Of a DNA stretch of 64,000 bases, positions 11,687-23,849 are shown piece after piece. Each line of letters begins with the position of its first letter. The first letter of the stretch is position 1. The stretch comes from Alnus glutinosa (taxonomy: Eukaryota; Streptophyta; Magnoliopsida; Fagales; Betulaceae), in the NCBI RefSeq assembly GCF_958979055.1, contig NC_084888.1, positions 7,115,501-7,179,500 of the forward strand, in the 5' to 3' direction. Under the pieces are notes generated by a model. It did not search any database, was not told the origin of the DNA, and saw only the letters and a program-made list of their open reading frames with translations. Made by a program: the position numbers and the translations under genes.

Positions 11687-14600
11687 TCAAGCTATTGGGT
11701 GGAGGTCACAGAGTTGGTGCAGTGGAAAAGGGGGATCAAAATAAGAGCCATTGAGAATGGCCCAGGTAACAATCTTGTTTGCTGCTTCTGTAGCATGGAT
11801 TCCATCCCAGCTAACATAGTTGCTAGGGTCATTACAAGCTGCTGCTGTCACAGTGTTCCCATTGATCACTTTGCTGTTTCCACAGTACAGTCTTGGGTCA
11901 AAATTGTAGGCGCCGCCACCATGCCCACAACATGCTTTTGTACCATATTGGAGCCCTGCCCCAATACAAAATAAAGCAAATCTATTAAAATCATTTTGCA
12001 AAGCAAATGTAACATATGATGTGATTGAACTTACGAATTTTGTTATCTATTTTGTAGATTGTAATATTAAAAGTACGGTTAAGCGGTTTACACCTTTTAT
12101 TGAAACAAGGAGAAGGGGTTCGAAACCCCTTACCCACACTTGCCCATTTCTATTTCTTGGGCACTCTACGAGCCCACAAATTGGGCCTTGGTGTGCACTC
12201 GGTTGTATAAGTGCAGTTGTTGGGGCTCAAACTAGCATATGATGGATGAAAGAGTGGCGCCTTACATGCCCCTTTTCACACATGCCCCTTCAACATCTTA
12301 AAGATATCAATTCAACGAGCCTCAAAGTTATCTTTTTGTTTGAGATTCTTTTGTTCTTTCTCACATAATATTTTCCTAACAATTTCAATGTTTATTTTTT
12401 ATTCTTTTTCTTTTTCACATAATTTTTCGACAGATTTCTCATGAAATGCAAATAAGAATATTAAACCTTGGGTCTTAATCGTACCGTGAGATGTGGGATG
12501 GCGGAAGAGCTTTAGCAACACAGAATGAGTGTCCACATATACGAGGGAAGCGTCTGGGAGAGCTTCCCTAGTTTGTCCTAGTGTCTCCTTTAACATGTTG
12601 TTGTACTCCTCCACTGCATTGTTGTAAGGGACCATGCATCCAAACGCGTCAAGGTCCGAACTGCTACGAGAAATCTCCGCCAAGAATGACGGATAACAAC
12701 CCACAGGTGCAAGATTGAGCACCAGAAATGCACGCCCTCCTAAGCCATATAGCTCCTTCAAATTTTGACGAGGAACAAAAATTGTCATAAATGCTAGCAA
12801 ATGCATAATGCAATTATCATCTCCACATTTCTTTTATGTTTCATATGTTTAGCACGTCCTTTAAAAATTTTAAATAACATAACACCATGTACACCGTTAG
12901 ATTGAACAAAATAAAATTTGGACTGATAAGACCCTGCAGCGACTAACTTCCATATGAAGACCGAAGACCAACAATGACCCTAGGGAAAAGACATTAGGAG
13001 ACAACTTCAAGGCCTACAATAAGGTTAACACCTTCAACTAATCAATTATTAAAAAGAAGTTTTTTAATATTGTCCCACTTAAGCCACCCCAAAGATAAGA
13101 GACATGAGATTAGGAGTTGGGGCTAAAATACTACAAAGAAACGCAACAATAAAATAACTTACTCCCTACAACAATAGGGGGGCAACCCAAAAAAGGTCAG
13201 CGGAATCACTAAAAAATGGGAGCAAGTTAAAAACAACAAAATTTCCAATGTTCGACCAATTATATTAGTCGACCATGGGAATGAGGGACAATTGGTAGTA
13301 CCATAAATAAGCTAGAGGCCAAAGACTTAAACCCAATGGATACCCAAAGGCCTACTCATTAGAAAGGCTAAAAAGCCTAAGAGCCTTCACAATCACAAGC
13401 CCACCAGGTCGTGGTTAAATAAGAACTCAACATAAACGAAATGGACCATTCCCAAATAAGATAAGAGTCATTTTCACCCTAAAATCTCTCTATTATATTG
13501 GCGCCACTCCGGTGGCCGTTTTCTTGTCTTGTAGGTAGCCTGTCGACGAGTCCGACCGTGCAAAATCTACTTTTACATTGACTATGATATAGACCCTCTT
13601 TCTGCATTTTACTTGAAACTGAAAATAATGGTCTTCCTTTCTATCAAACAAAATAATGGAAGTGGGATGGGGCCGGACCAAGGTTACATAGTCGGGTAGT
13701 GAGCCCGAGGCCCAACCCAATTAGAGTTGGGTTTGGGTCATCATGGTTGCCAGTCCGAACATGTTATGGAAGTACTGACCTTGATGGTGCCAGCGATTTG
13801 GGATACCACTTGAGGGAGATACTGCTTGACACCACCTATTCCAATAGCTGCTAAGTTGGAAGTGAAATCATTTTGACCAATATAAAATGTGTAGAGCGAT
13901 TTCCCGAAAATGGCCGGTGAAGGAAGTTTTGTCGATCCTAAGAAACAACATTCAAGCATTTGAGGAGTACTAATTAATAAGGAAAAAGAATGAAGCAAAA
14001 CAGCTAGCTGAAAACTGAAGTCATCATGGTTTACCAGTTTTGTCTGAGGAGCCATGAAGTTCATCAACTTTGATCTTGAATTCCTTCATTTGGTTGAGCT
14101 GAATGGCCAGAGAAAAGGGGCTGATTCCCGTAACAAATAACGAAGTGTTTGGGAGGAGCACTGTTGAGGCCAATGTTGCATAGTTGGCCCCATGTCTATA
14201 ATCTGATCCAATTGATTGCAAATATGGGCTTATAAACGGCAATCCTAGAGCTTCAGCTGCCAAATTGCAAAACCATGCACACATGAAGTAGGATCAATTC
14301 ACTCTATTTTAGTCTATTTAATGGGTAGATAAGTATCAACATTTTGGTTTATTTTCTTCAATAAAAAGAAATTGTATGTTTTTTTTAAAGGAACAAAAAT
14401 TTAGTTTACATTATCAACAGTTCATGATGACCACAAAATTTATGATTCAGAGGACCATCTTTCGTTGGATTCCATTTAGAGTCACAACAGGCCTTTCACA
14501 TTTTTCTACAAAGATTGTCCACGTACCCCTTATAACCTAACAAGATCAATACAAATGGTAATAGTAAGAAAGTTTAAGCGCATCAAAATATTAATTAAAT

Positions 14601-15519
14601 TATTAAAGTTATCTATTTTTATTAGCTTAAATTTTTGAGATTAAATAGTAATTTAATATGATATTAGAATAAAGGTCATGAATTTGAATCCTAATTATTG
14701 TTAACTTCCAAGAAAAATATTTCAAAAAATATTTTATGTGTTGTCTAATCCTGACAGAAAGTGTTAAAATAATTCAGATTTAATTTTTAATAAAAATTAA
14801 ATTAAACTTAGGTCATCAAAAAAATTACAGCATAATTTTATTTTTCTTTATCCAGCACCGTCAAAAACTTGTGTCTATCCTCTATGACAAGATTGTCCGA
14901 CCCAGCCTGGCCTTTTTTGTCTACACGTGGAAAAGTGGCTCATTATCTACCCAAACTTTGGGCCTACCATATCTTTAAGGAGTGGAAAAAATAATAATAA
15001 TAAAGCAAGCAAACAAAAGCTGTTTTTTTTCTTTTCTTTTCTTTACGAGAAGAAAAAGAAATTCTTAACCGGTCTTTTATTATTGGCCCAACTGCACCTT
15101 ACCATGAATGAAAATGGGAAGAACAGTGAGCTTAATCTTGAATTTTGCAAGTCATATTTTTTGAAATTTGAAGGCTAGGGCAATATATAGAATATAGATC
15201 ATGACTCAAAAGCATTAACATGAGAAATTAAAAGTTAGTGAAGATTACCTAAGAAATCAATAATGAGCCTTCCGTCGGAAGCCCGGCCAGCCGGTCTCTT
15301 GAAATAGGTCATGCCGAAGGGCCCAGACTGTGCCGGAAAAGCTGCCCAAAACCCGCCTGTGTCTGAATTCGAGTCGCCAAAGTTGAAAATTGCCTCGAAA
15401 TCGCATTTCGAACGGCTTAAGCAACCGAACATTGCCACCATCACCACCCCAACAACCACGTATTCCCGAAATATGACCAAACATTTTGGTAACCAGAGCC
15501 TCATTATGGTTCTACACAT
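11687..15519 (-). CDS. GDSL esterase/lipase (SGNH hydrolase), secreted
   Basis: Five coding exons: 15519-15249, 14256-14035, 13937-13780, 12755-12485 and 11955-11687, all GT-AG with matching phases. The product is 396 residues, usual for plant GDSL lipases. A hydrophobic N-terminal stretch (about 20-38) is a signal peptide or anchor. SGNH blocks are intact: block I FNFGDSNSDTGG with nucleophile Ser50; block II Gly113 in SDYRHGANYA; block III YIGQNDF with Asn187; block V SWDGIHATEAA with Asp358 and His361. LVLNLAPVGCYPSF and the Cys-rich CCGHGGG also fit the family. It should hydrolyse ester bonds (acetyl or acyl substrates) in the secretory pathway or wall; the substrate cannot be read from sequence. 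Introns 1 and 3 are about 1 kb and hold repeats. It resembles the At4g01130-type clade, whose neighbours match those here. Confidence 0.95.
12040..12240 (+). mobile_element. Possible tRNA-derived SINE in GDSL intron 4
   Basis: It has a pol III box-B-like GGTTCGAAACC at 12117-12127 and, about 30 bp upstream, an A-box-like GGTTAAGCGG at 12077-12086. It lies antisense to the GDSL gene inside intron 4 (12484-11956). I could not define a tail or a target duplication. Confidence 0.35.
12756..13779. other. GDSL intron 3, probable retroelement debris
   Basis: The 1024-bp intron contains ATTGGCGCCACTCCGGTGG near 13496. This resembles the LTR end plus leader (TTGGCGCC) of plant gypsy or TRIM elements. 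No LTR pair, polyprotein or target duplication could be delimited. Confidence 0.3.
14560..14740. repeat. Dispersed repeat family R2, copy 1 (GDSL intron 1)
   Basis: Shares with about 22345-22570 and 40700-40885 the order: TATTAATTAAAT-like left end, a GGT-ATC-type segment, a box-B-like GAATTTGAATCCT, and an AAATATTT segment. The tRNA-like internal motif suggests a SINE-related family, but I cannot prove it. Confidence 0.4.
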
Positions 15520-16567
15520 AGAAAGTCAAGACGCATGCCATTTCAGCAGCATGTTTTCGTGGTGCTGTGAAATGGAACTATGGAAGACCGGAAGTAGTGT
15601 GTAAATCCTGGTCATATACTGTTGGTGGCGAGCAACTGACACGTGGGGTTTTTTTTTTTTTTTTTTTTTTCATTTAAAAAACAAAAAAATCTTGGGCAGA
15701 AACTGAAAGAATGGGCCAGCCCGTTCCAAAAATGTGGCCCATCCTTTTCTATCAGTTTTGGGAATTTCCTATTTTGTCTTTTATTTTCACCTTCTTATTC
15801 ATCTTTCTATGTGCTTTATTTTCTTTTTATATTCTTAAAATGAATAATTTAATTTTAAGGTTTTATCTCGAATGATAGGGTTAGTTTAATGAATTAATCA
15901 GCAACATTAAGAACGTGTTTGGCACGCGAAATGACTATTTCATTAAGAAAATGAATAAATATTACTAAGAATTGAAGATATTAGAATATAATAAATATTC
16001 ATATTTATTAGTTTAGTTCACTAGAATAGACACTGAATATATATTTATTTCTTTGGTACAGTGCAATACTCTGGTAATAAAATCATATTGTAATCAAATT
16101 TTCTAAAACGCCTTTATCATACAATTATAATTTACATTTTTAAGGACATTTTATAACATATGTATAACACATTTTTGTTCTGCCCATCTTCTCCTTGTTT
16201 TCCTCTTGAATTTTCACCCTAACGAATAAATCCTTCCATTCATATTTTCTTTAAGAGATCAAGATTAGCCTCCTCCTCCTCCTCCTTAATATTATTATTA
16301 TTATTATTATTATAGAAAGGTTTAAGGGGATAATGAAAAATTCTCAGTTCCAACACCCATAAGCCCACCATAAAAAGAGAAGAATGAGTCATTGCCGGTC
16401 CAGTGATGAAAAACAAGGAGAATTTCACTGGGACTGAAAAGGGTAAACTTGAGACTTGTGGGCATACGGGTTGGGCTACTTCTTTAGGTATCTGTGGGCC
16501 GAAGTTTAAGCAACAAATACATTGTCCTTATTAGGCATAATTGTAGTTTTGATTATTCTACATTTTA
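15520..16567. other. GDSL promoter side and intergenic spacer
   Basis: Includes the GDSL upstream region, a poly-T run around 15649-15670 and a TTA/ATT microsatellite at about 16289-16312. No gene recognised. Confidence 0.5.
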
Positions 16568-17176
16568 TGCTCCATTTGTTTGTTTCAACGTAAAATATTT
16601 TTTGAAAAATTATTTAAAAAAAAAAACTATTTATTTGAAATTATTTTTCGGCATTTAACTCGCACGAAAAAAAATCACCAACAACAATAAAATGATCGGC
16701 AACAAGATTCTAGCGATGGTGGCTGAAATCCACCACAGCCTACAGGATTCCGGCCAGTTACATCGGAATCTAGAAATTGTGTTGGGTTCATGCCATTTTT
16801 ATCGGAATCCAGCGGCACTGACCAGATTTCCAACCAGTGGAAGGAATTCGGTCGGAAATGCCGAATCCTCTCCAGTTCGTCGGAATCCAACCACGGTAGC
16901 CGGATTCCCGCGACCAGATCTCAAAATCCGGAGACCTTCGACGGCAGATTCGTGCTATCAACAAACTCCAATGCTTGAGGGTGACAGACTACTAGAAATG
17001 TGTGTTAAAAAATGAAGAGTTTAAATTTAAAAGACGATTTACAATTTTAAATCCGTAAATCATTTTTAAAAAATTAAAAAAAAAATTCAATCAAATTGAA
17101 AATAATTTATATTAACCATTATTTTAAGCTGCACCAAAAAAATACAAAAATTATTTTACGCCCAAACAAAACATTA
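16568..17176. mobile_element. Non-autonomous DNA element, family E1, short copy
   Basis: Left terminus GCTCCATTTGTTTGTTTCAA, then CGTAAAATATTTTTTG. Right end is the inverse (ATTTTACGCCCAAACAAAAC). The same termini bound the much larger element at 54468-57776. The interior holds short GC-richer frames on both strands (for example 16692-17015) that look like element sequence rather than genes. Confidence 0.55.
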
Positions 17177-17202
17177 TACTCCATTACACACCATTCTAAC
17201 TA

Positions 17203-17390
17203 GAGTAATGATTCACTACCACCTAAATATACAACTTTTCACCACCTTATCTATGTGGCAAGGTGGTCCCCTACTTTAATTTATTTTTAAAAAAAAAAAA
17301 AAAAAAACTCAAAAAGTAGTGGGGGACCACCTTGCCATATAGACAAGGTGGTGAAAAGTTGTATATTTAGGTGGCATTGAATCATTATTC
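17203..17390. mobile_element. 188-bp MULE-type MITE with 9-bp TSD
   Basis: Near-perfect long inverted repeats start at GAGTAATGATTCA (left) and end at TGAATCATTATTC (right). Long matching arms contain AAATATACAACTTTTCACCA and AAGGTGGT, with a poly-A centre. Exact 9-bp target duplication TTCTAACTA lies at 17194-17202 and 17391-17399. A 9-bp duplication is typical of Mutator-like elements. Confidence 0.9.
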
Positions 17391-17399
17391 TTCTAACTA

Positions 17400-18030
17400 A
17401 CATGCATTTCCTCCCGAGAATAGCACTAGAAGGTTTGACGAGTTATATAGATTACGATTTATCTCCTTAGATTCCTCTTTAGATATAAAATTCTTCCTAA
17501 TTGGAATGTCCGATTTCTTTTAATTTGGTCTTTAAAAATGTCATATATTGTTTGAATTTTGAATATGTAAAAAACACATCTTCTTTTTATTAACATGCTA
17601 TTAAAAAAATGTATTTTTTTTTTCATATTAAATGATATATGACACTTTTATAAATTAAATTGAATTTTTTTTTTTTACAACCCAGTTTGTGAAAACATAA
17701 TTAATACCTTACCTTACGGTGAAATTCAGCTGTTTAATGCTCTGAAAATATCATATGGATCAAAATCACTTAGGTAAGCCCTTAGCTAACGTTCTTCTTC
17801 CCATGAAAAGTTCAATGTGTAGAAGAACGTTCTTCTCTCCATAGCCGCTAATGGCCCATTGGTAATTTGGTAATAGTCTAATAGCTCAATGTGAACAAAG
17901 ATTTTGTACGACGATCAAAGTTCAAAGAAAACGGCGGGAGGGGGCACGTCGTTAATTTTGAGACTATCCAATGGCTATTTCAGGTAAAAAAAAAGAAGAA
18001 AGAGATTAAGCAAAATCAGATCCGATCTCA
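17400..18030. other. Intergenic, nothing recognised
   Basis: AT-rich sequence; a weak 105-codon frame begins at 17891 without domain or splice context. Confidence 0.4.
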
Positions 18031-18034
18031 AATT

Positions 18035-18360
18035 TTGCTTCCGGTCCACGTCAACTGGTCCCCCACCTCACCAGTGTTGCGTATAACCCATGTGCCTGCG
18101 AGACACGTCACGTTGTCGGTAACGATGCCTCGTCCTGATTCACCCCCACCATTTAAAAAAAGAATTATCCAGAAGCGGCCACCACGTCAGACCCCTCCAA
18201 TCACATGATGTCGCTATCTCAGACCACCGCATAAGGCGCATCACCGTTAATCTCGCCAACTAATCAACGGCCCGAGATTCCCGCAGACGTGGCCTTTCTG
18301 ACTCTGGCGTCACACCCCATTAGGTCCACTCACGGGCGTGCTTTTTATATCTCCAACCAC
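18035..18360. promoter_or_regulatory. GC-richer promoter-like island with ACGT motifs
   Basis: It contains CCACGTCA, GACACGTCACGTTG, CCACGTCAG and GACGTGG within 270 bp, and a TATA-like CTTTTTATATCTCC near 18340. Such composition resembles a plant promoter, but no coding exon follows on the right. Regulatory activity is an inference. Confidence 0.35.
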
Positions 18361-18906
18361 TTGATTTTGCACGCTTACTTATTTTTCTTTCCTTCTTTCT
18401 TATTACAATTTGCATTTGCATTTGCTAAAAAAAAAAAATGATTTGCATTTGCTACATCAAGATTCAAGAGAGATATTAAATAGAAAATTTCTTCACTGGA
18501 TTCCCATTAAATTACTAGCTTAATGCGAATATTACAAAAAAAAAAATTCCATAAGTAATTATGTTGAGAAATTTTTTGAATAGGGAAACCGCAAGTTAAT
18601 GAAAAGGAAAGAAAACTGAGGGACAAATAATATTGTTCAATTTGTTAATGTGATTAATTACAGTTTAAGTTATCAATCAATTAGTTTGAAAAGCAATTAG
18701 CCTAAACTTAAAAATCAACTGATATACTAAGATGAATAGTAGCTACAAAAACATTTTCATATTACTTTAAGAGTGAAAATTTAATAGTTTTATTACTTTA
18801 GCGCTAAAAGAAATAAACAATCGACGAAAAGGTTTTTTTTTTTTTTTTTTTTTGGGTGCCTAAAATCACATAATTTTGAGTTGCGAAGTTTAGATAAGGA
18901 GATTCC
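18361..18906. other. Intergenic, nothing recognised
   Basis: AT-rich, with poly-A and poly-T runs and no reading frame of interest. Confidence 0.4.
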
Positions 18907-19205
18907 GGGTGCATTTTGACATTGCGATTTTGTAAATAAAAACTGTGGTTTTAAATCAAATCATAGAAAATAAATTGTTTAAAATTACGTTTTTAAAAAT
19001 TTGCAATTCGATAACGTAAAAAAAGTATTTTCAAATCACATGCAATGGAAAACAAAACAAAACGTACAATTTTAAAGGTTAAATTACGATGCCAAAAGCC
19101 AAACTGCAATTTTGACAAACGCTTAATAACGTTTTTAAAAATCACATTTTTAAATCCCATATTTTTAAATTAGACTTTTTAAAATCATAAACCTTAAATG
19201 TACCC
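18907..19205. mobile_element. MITE-like element, family E2, copy 1
   Basis: Termini GGGTGCATTTTGACATTGCG and the inverse of GGGTACATTTAAGGTTTATG surround repeated CGTTTTTAAAAAT and AAATCACA motifs. A relative with the same internal motifs is at about 52488-52790. Confidence 0.5.
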
Positions 19206-19681
19206 TCCAACTTGTTTCTCACTTTAAAACAAGAAACAAAAAAACAAATTTAACATTTACCGGTTTTATAGTCATATAAAAAGTTAAAAATAATAAATGT
19301 GATATAACTCTCATAATGTCATTTACTAAAAAATATGTCTATTCACCTCTTGGAAACACCCAGTTAAATGTTTATTACTCCATCATATTGTTTAAAATGA
19401 TTGATGATTAGAATATATATCTTTTTCCAAAAGAGATATATATATATATATCACTTTTTTTTATAAAAAATCATTGTATAATATTTCAATTAAACCATTT
19501 ATTTATTTATTTTAAAAAAATAACATTTATTAATTTGTCATTTGTTCGGATCCACTGTTTTTAAAATTGCTTTTAGCATTACTGTTTAACTATTTCTATG
19601 AAAAGTAGGTTGCAGCATCATTTTGCATAATTTATTTGCTAAGACGGAGCAATATGACGGTATCTTCCAATAATCAAATAC

Positions 19682-20103
19682 CACGTGGATCCTCCCACGT
19701 GGAGATTCGGTGGTGAAACGTGGGCCAGTTTTAAGATATCTAGAGAGTCTCGGGGACGTGATATATGAGCTGGCTACGCAACCTCTGCTTGCCTGCGGGG
19801 CCCACGTGGTTCTGAGTCCACCTGCGTGGAACACGTCAGTGTCCGGACCACGCGACACCGACATACGCGAAAGCTAGTGGGGACCACACGTGTTTTAGAT
19901 GCTCCTTTTGGTGCCAAGGCAGGCCTCGTTGGCAGAACCACTCCCTCATTCCAAGGTGGCGTGGCTTATTGCTGTCCGTCCGATTCAAACAATCATACCC
20001 ACGGAGAGCACGTTGAGGTCAGAGTTGGGTCCCACCGTTTTATCTGAGGGTATTTTTATATTTTTTAAAAAAATTTGGCCGGTGAGCTCTGTACGTACAC
20101 GTG
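19682..20103. promoter_or_regulatory. Orphan cluster of five CACGTG G-boxes
   Basis: Perfect palindromic CACGTG occurs at 19682, 19696, 19803, 19887 and 20098, with extra ACGT cores (AACGTGGG, GACGTG, ACACGTCAG, GCACGTTG) between them. The segment is GC-richer than its surroundings. No gene that I can recognise starts on either side. G-box and ABRE clusters are normally bound by bZIP and bHLH factors. Confidence 0.5.
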
Positions 20104-22344
20104 GGCCTTCTTTGAGGTGACTCGTTAAAGTGTTCTGAGATTCAGCATCGGAACGGACGGTCAGGATTGGAGATCGCGGGATGTTCGAGTCAAAACAAGG
20201 TGCGTCAGACATGGGACATGGAGTGCTCTCCTCGTCGGAAAGAGAGGTGCCACCATTTGACGAAATTACTTGATTTGCCCTGCACTTTCTTAAATTGCCT
20301 TGCAAGCCCTTTCATTTCCTGCTTGCCTCCATTCCTTTCATTTCAGTTAAGGACAAGATTACTGTGCCCTTAAACTATGAATATACGCTTTGAGGTCATG
20401 GTAATTAAGGGGCACGAACAGCTTTGTAGTTTTATTAGGTTAATCAATTAAAAAAGAAATAAAAGCTTGCTCCCATTGGAGGGCTTCCTGCTAATGTGGC
20501 AATAAGGTCTTGTCAGCGGAGTTGAATCCACGTAGAACAATTCTTTTAATTTTTTATTTCTTTGAAATTTGTCAGATAGTTTGCCTTTCAACTTGGGAAT
20601 ATTTTTTGTTAAACTAGGAGCAATTGAAAGGTCACAGAACAAACTAACTTGTTATTGTTGCCACAGTTTTCAAAAGTTGACATGTTAACTTACGAATGGT
20701 CTTTGTCTGGTCGGGTGTTTGAGCAGAGCTTCTAAGCTTTGTTTGTTATGACTTGCAAAACAATAAAAACTTGCAAGAAGTTGGGCGGCAACGCCTTCTT
20801 CTATGGTAAAGTTAATGGAAATTTCTTTGTAAAGTTAATGGAAATTTCTTAAGAAGATGAGTAAATGCTATCATATAACTTGAGTGATATCAAATTTATG
20901 ACTTATATTTATATCATCCATCTTTTATTAATTTGTACGTGTGAGTTTTCTCAATCTCCAGTCTACTGTTCGCTCAGCATGAATAAACAGTAGTTCAAAC
21001 ATGACATAAATAACATGATGAATCGGCCTAAAGAACGGCACATGATACTGTCATCCATCTTGTCTCCTGCCCTGATTTGACATTCTAATCTCTTGTCTAA
21101 TAAATGCTCAAAAATCTTAATAAATGCGAGAATCTTCTATCTCAGACTCTCCATGACCGTTAATGAGATATATATATATATATTCTTACGCGGTTCTATG
21201 CCGAAGTGCTCTCGACATAATTTAGAGTTCCGACCACTAAAACAATTCTAATCGTTTGGTGTCAGCTTCTCTTCGATGAGCCGATTCACTATCCTAGCAA
21301 GATTTCACCTTCCGAGAAACATCTGATCAGTGAATGGAGCCAACCTACAAGGCCTCGTTGGGCTGAACTACTTCGTGGACCCATTTTCAGCTTGAAAAAG
21401 TATAATCCCCAACAACTACAAAATTCGGACTTGTGCCAAACATTGAGAAGTATGGTGCATGTAGTAAATTTGAAATAATATTTAGGTGCTATGAGAGAAA
21501 TTGACACTCGTGGAGAAGGGTTTTTTGAGTATGAATGCGGCTTCTTTTCCGTATGAACGCGCTGTTCCCGTGTGCCAATTTTGTGCGGAGGATTGCGGAT
21601 TCAAACTCGTACAAAATGATGCCCCCCAAGGAGCCAATGACTAGAGAGTCATAACCCCTGCGTCAAAGCTGGCCTATGCCATGCCTCAGGCTCCTGGCGT
21701 ATTTACCAGTGCAAGTTTTTGACAGCCGTAAATGTAGGCTTTCCACCCTTATATTTATTTATTTTCAAGCACTTTTGATATCGAACCGTTTTCAAAAATA
21801 TATCTTAATTTGTACATGTATACATCAAATAAACAGAGATGGTATTTTTATTTATATTTCATCTAATATTTTAACGACACATCACGTCAAACTAATTATT
21901 GACAGACACATATCTCATATGCCCTGTTAATATTATAAAAAAAGTAAAAAAGAAAACAAAAGAAAAAAAAAATATGGGTGGCTCCTTTGAAAAAAATTGG
22001 GGGTGGCTAAGAGTAGCTCGAACTGCCCATATTTTTTTGTTCTTTTTAAGTTTTTATTTTAAAAAGTTTTAGTGCTTTTCAATTTTTAAATAATATTAAT
22101 AATCTATAGAAAAAGTTATTGACCCCCCTTTTTTTCATGTGTCCACAATTAACATATGAAACTTTTTTTATAATAATAAATTACTCTCTAAGGTTTATAC
22201 CACAACTCTATTTCTCTTTATTTTCATTATGTTTCTCTTCCTTGACATCGCCCAACTTTAGGCATAAAACACGTAATCTTTACATTAAATTATATCTTAT
22301 CTCACCTTATGAGTCAATTCCCTTCTTTCATCTCCTATATTCCA
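20104..22344. other. Intergenic, no gene seen
   Basis: Mixed-composition sequence that becomes AT-rich. A short tandem repeat (TAAAGTTAATGGAAATTTCTT twice, about 20811-20850) and a TA microsatellite near 21170 are present. Frames of 60-106 codons lack domains. Confidence 0.4.
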
Positions 22345-22570
22345 AAATTTGTGTTAAAGTATTAATAAACTTTTTAAGAATAATTAATAATTTAGCATGG
22401 TATCAAAATAGAAGTCTTGAATTCAAATCTTAACTGCACAATTTATTCTTATTTTAATAAAATATTTCACGTATTTGACCTTACTTGTTGAGGGATAGTT
22501 TAAATCCACACGATGAAGAAAAATATTAATATATTAATTAAACGATTACATTTACTTCTTGAGAGAGATG
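22345..22570. repeat. Dispersed repeat family R2, copy 2
   Basis: Has GTTAAAGTATTAATAAAC, TTTAGCATGGTATCAAAATA, the box-B-like TTGAATTCAAATCTTAAC and TATTTCACGTATTTGACC. This order is repeated in the copies at 14560 and 40700. Confidence 0.5.
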
Positions 22571-22973
22571 AAGAATGTTAAGATACTAATTAAATGATTA
22601 AATTCATAATTTTTTTTTATCAATTTAAGCCCTTAAGATAATCGGTAATTTAGCTGCACCTGCAACGAACAAAGAGTGAAAATCCTCAAAATCAAATCAA
22701 TTAATCTCTTTCTTTTTAAATAGCATTCAATCAAGTTCCATCGTACATTTCAAAATATATATATAAACAGTCCTATCGCAATCTCTGAAAAATATTAAGT
22801 ATTTTCAATCTTGATCAATTTATTTATTTTCTAACTAACTACCCTAACAGCTAACAGTAGACACCTCAAACCGCCACATCTCAAGGAATATTCATGCCTC
22901 TTCAACAATCACCACGGTCGAGACCATCCGGCTCCTGCTTCCCTGCTGGCACATGCAAAAGCTAGTCCACTTT

Positions 22974-23200
22974 CTAGGGGCGGAGCCGGTATTTGCAATT
23001 TGGGGAGTTAAATTCATAAACAAAATTGGAGGAATAAAACTAAAAAAAAAAAAAAAAAAAAAAGGGATAAAATTTAATTTTAAATTTTTTTTTTAAAAAA
23101 AATCTTGGGCCTTGGGAGGGCAAAAAAAAAAAAAATTAAAAAAAAACTTTCTTAAAATCCAAGGAAGGGCCCCCAAGACTCAAGGTGGCTCCGCCTGTCC
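22974..23200. mobile_element. hAT-like MITE with GGCGGAGCC termini
   Basis: GGGGCGGAGCC near 22978 and GGCTCCGCC near 23190 are inverted copies. Between them is poly-A/T-rich sequence with GGGCCTTGGGAGGGC. The terminus resembles the element at 27307-27564. No clean target duplication was found. Confidence 0.5.
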
Positions 23201-23849
23201 ATTCCATTGTTTGTTGGTTGGCTTGTACTCTCTTGGATTTCAAGGATTTTTTTATTATTATTATTTTTTTTTAAATGAATAAGCAAATTTTTACTACCAA
23301 AAGAACACTTTACAACCCATACACTCCAAGCCAAGTCTGGAACACAACAACAGCTACTAATTACTAAATGAAGAAAAAAAATACACAGCAGCTGCTTTCA
23401 ACTAGCAAAACAGCTAAACATAGACAACAATGACAGAGATACAAATACTACCTTTCGAAAACAACAATCTACATGCAGCCAACTACAACTTTCTATTTAA
23501 CATAGAATCCTATCTGGTTTTCCCCATCAAAAGCATGACACCTTGTGTAATGAACCAAAGAAAAGCGTTAGTCACATCTGCACTATCATCCTAAAAGGAC
23601 AAGTCAATTTGGAACTTTCTTATCATCCCTTATAAAGTCTAATTTCACCTAAGAACTAGGAAATGTGGGACTTAGCACCCATGAGTATCTTTATAAACCA
23701 CTCACTTTATATGAGCTATTCATTTTTTTCTCAATATGAGACCGGAGTGTTTCACCTTGGTTTCCTCTAATTTTTTGAATCTCCCCAAAGCCAATTGCCA
23801 TCACTCGACTTCTTCCCAATATATTCCCATTGCTTAATATCATTCATTT
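23201..23849. other. Intergenic, nothing recognised
   Basis: No gene or delimited repeat seen before the solo LTR. Confidence 0.4.

Noticed and set aside
16692..17015. 107-codon frame
   Set aside because: It lies within the E1 element; composition and lack of homology signals argue for repeat sequence.
19826..20305. Frames of 73-106 codons over the G-box island
   Set aside because: Frames exist on both strands because the island is GC-richer. No domain, splice pattern or start context supports a protein.
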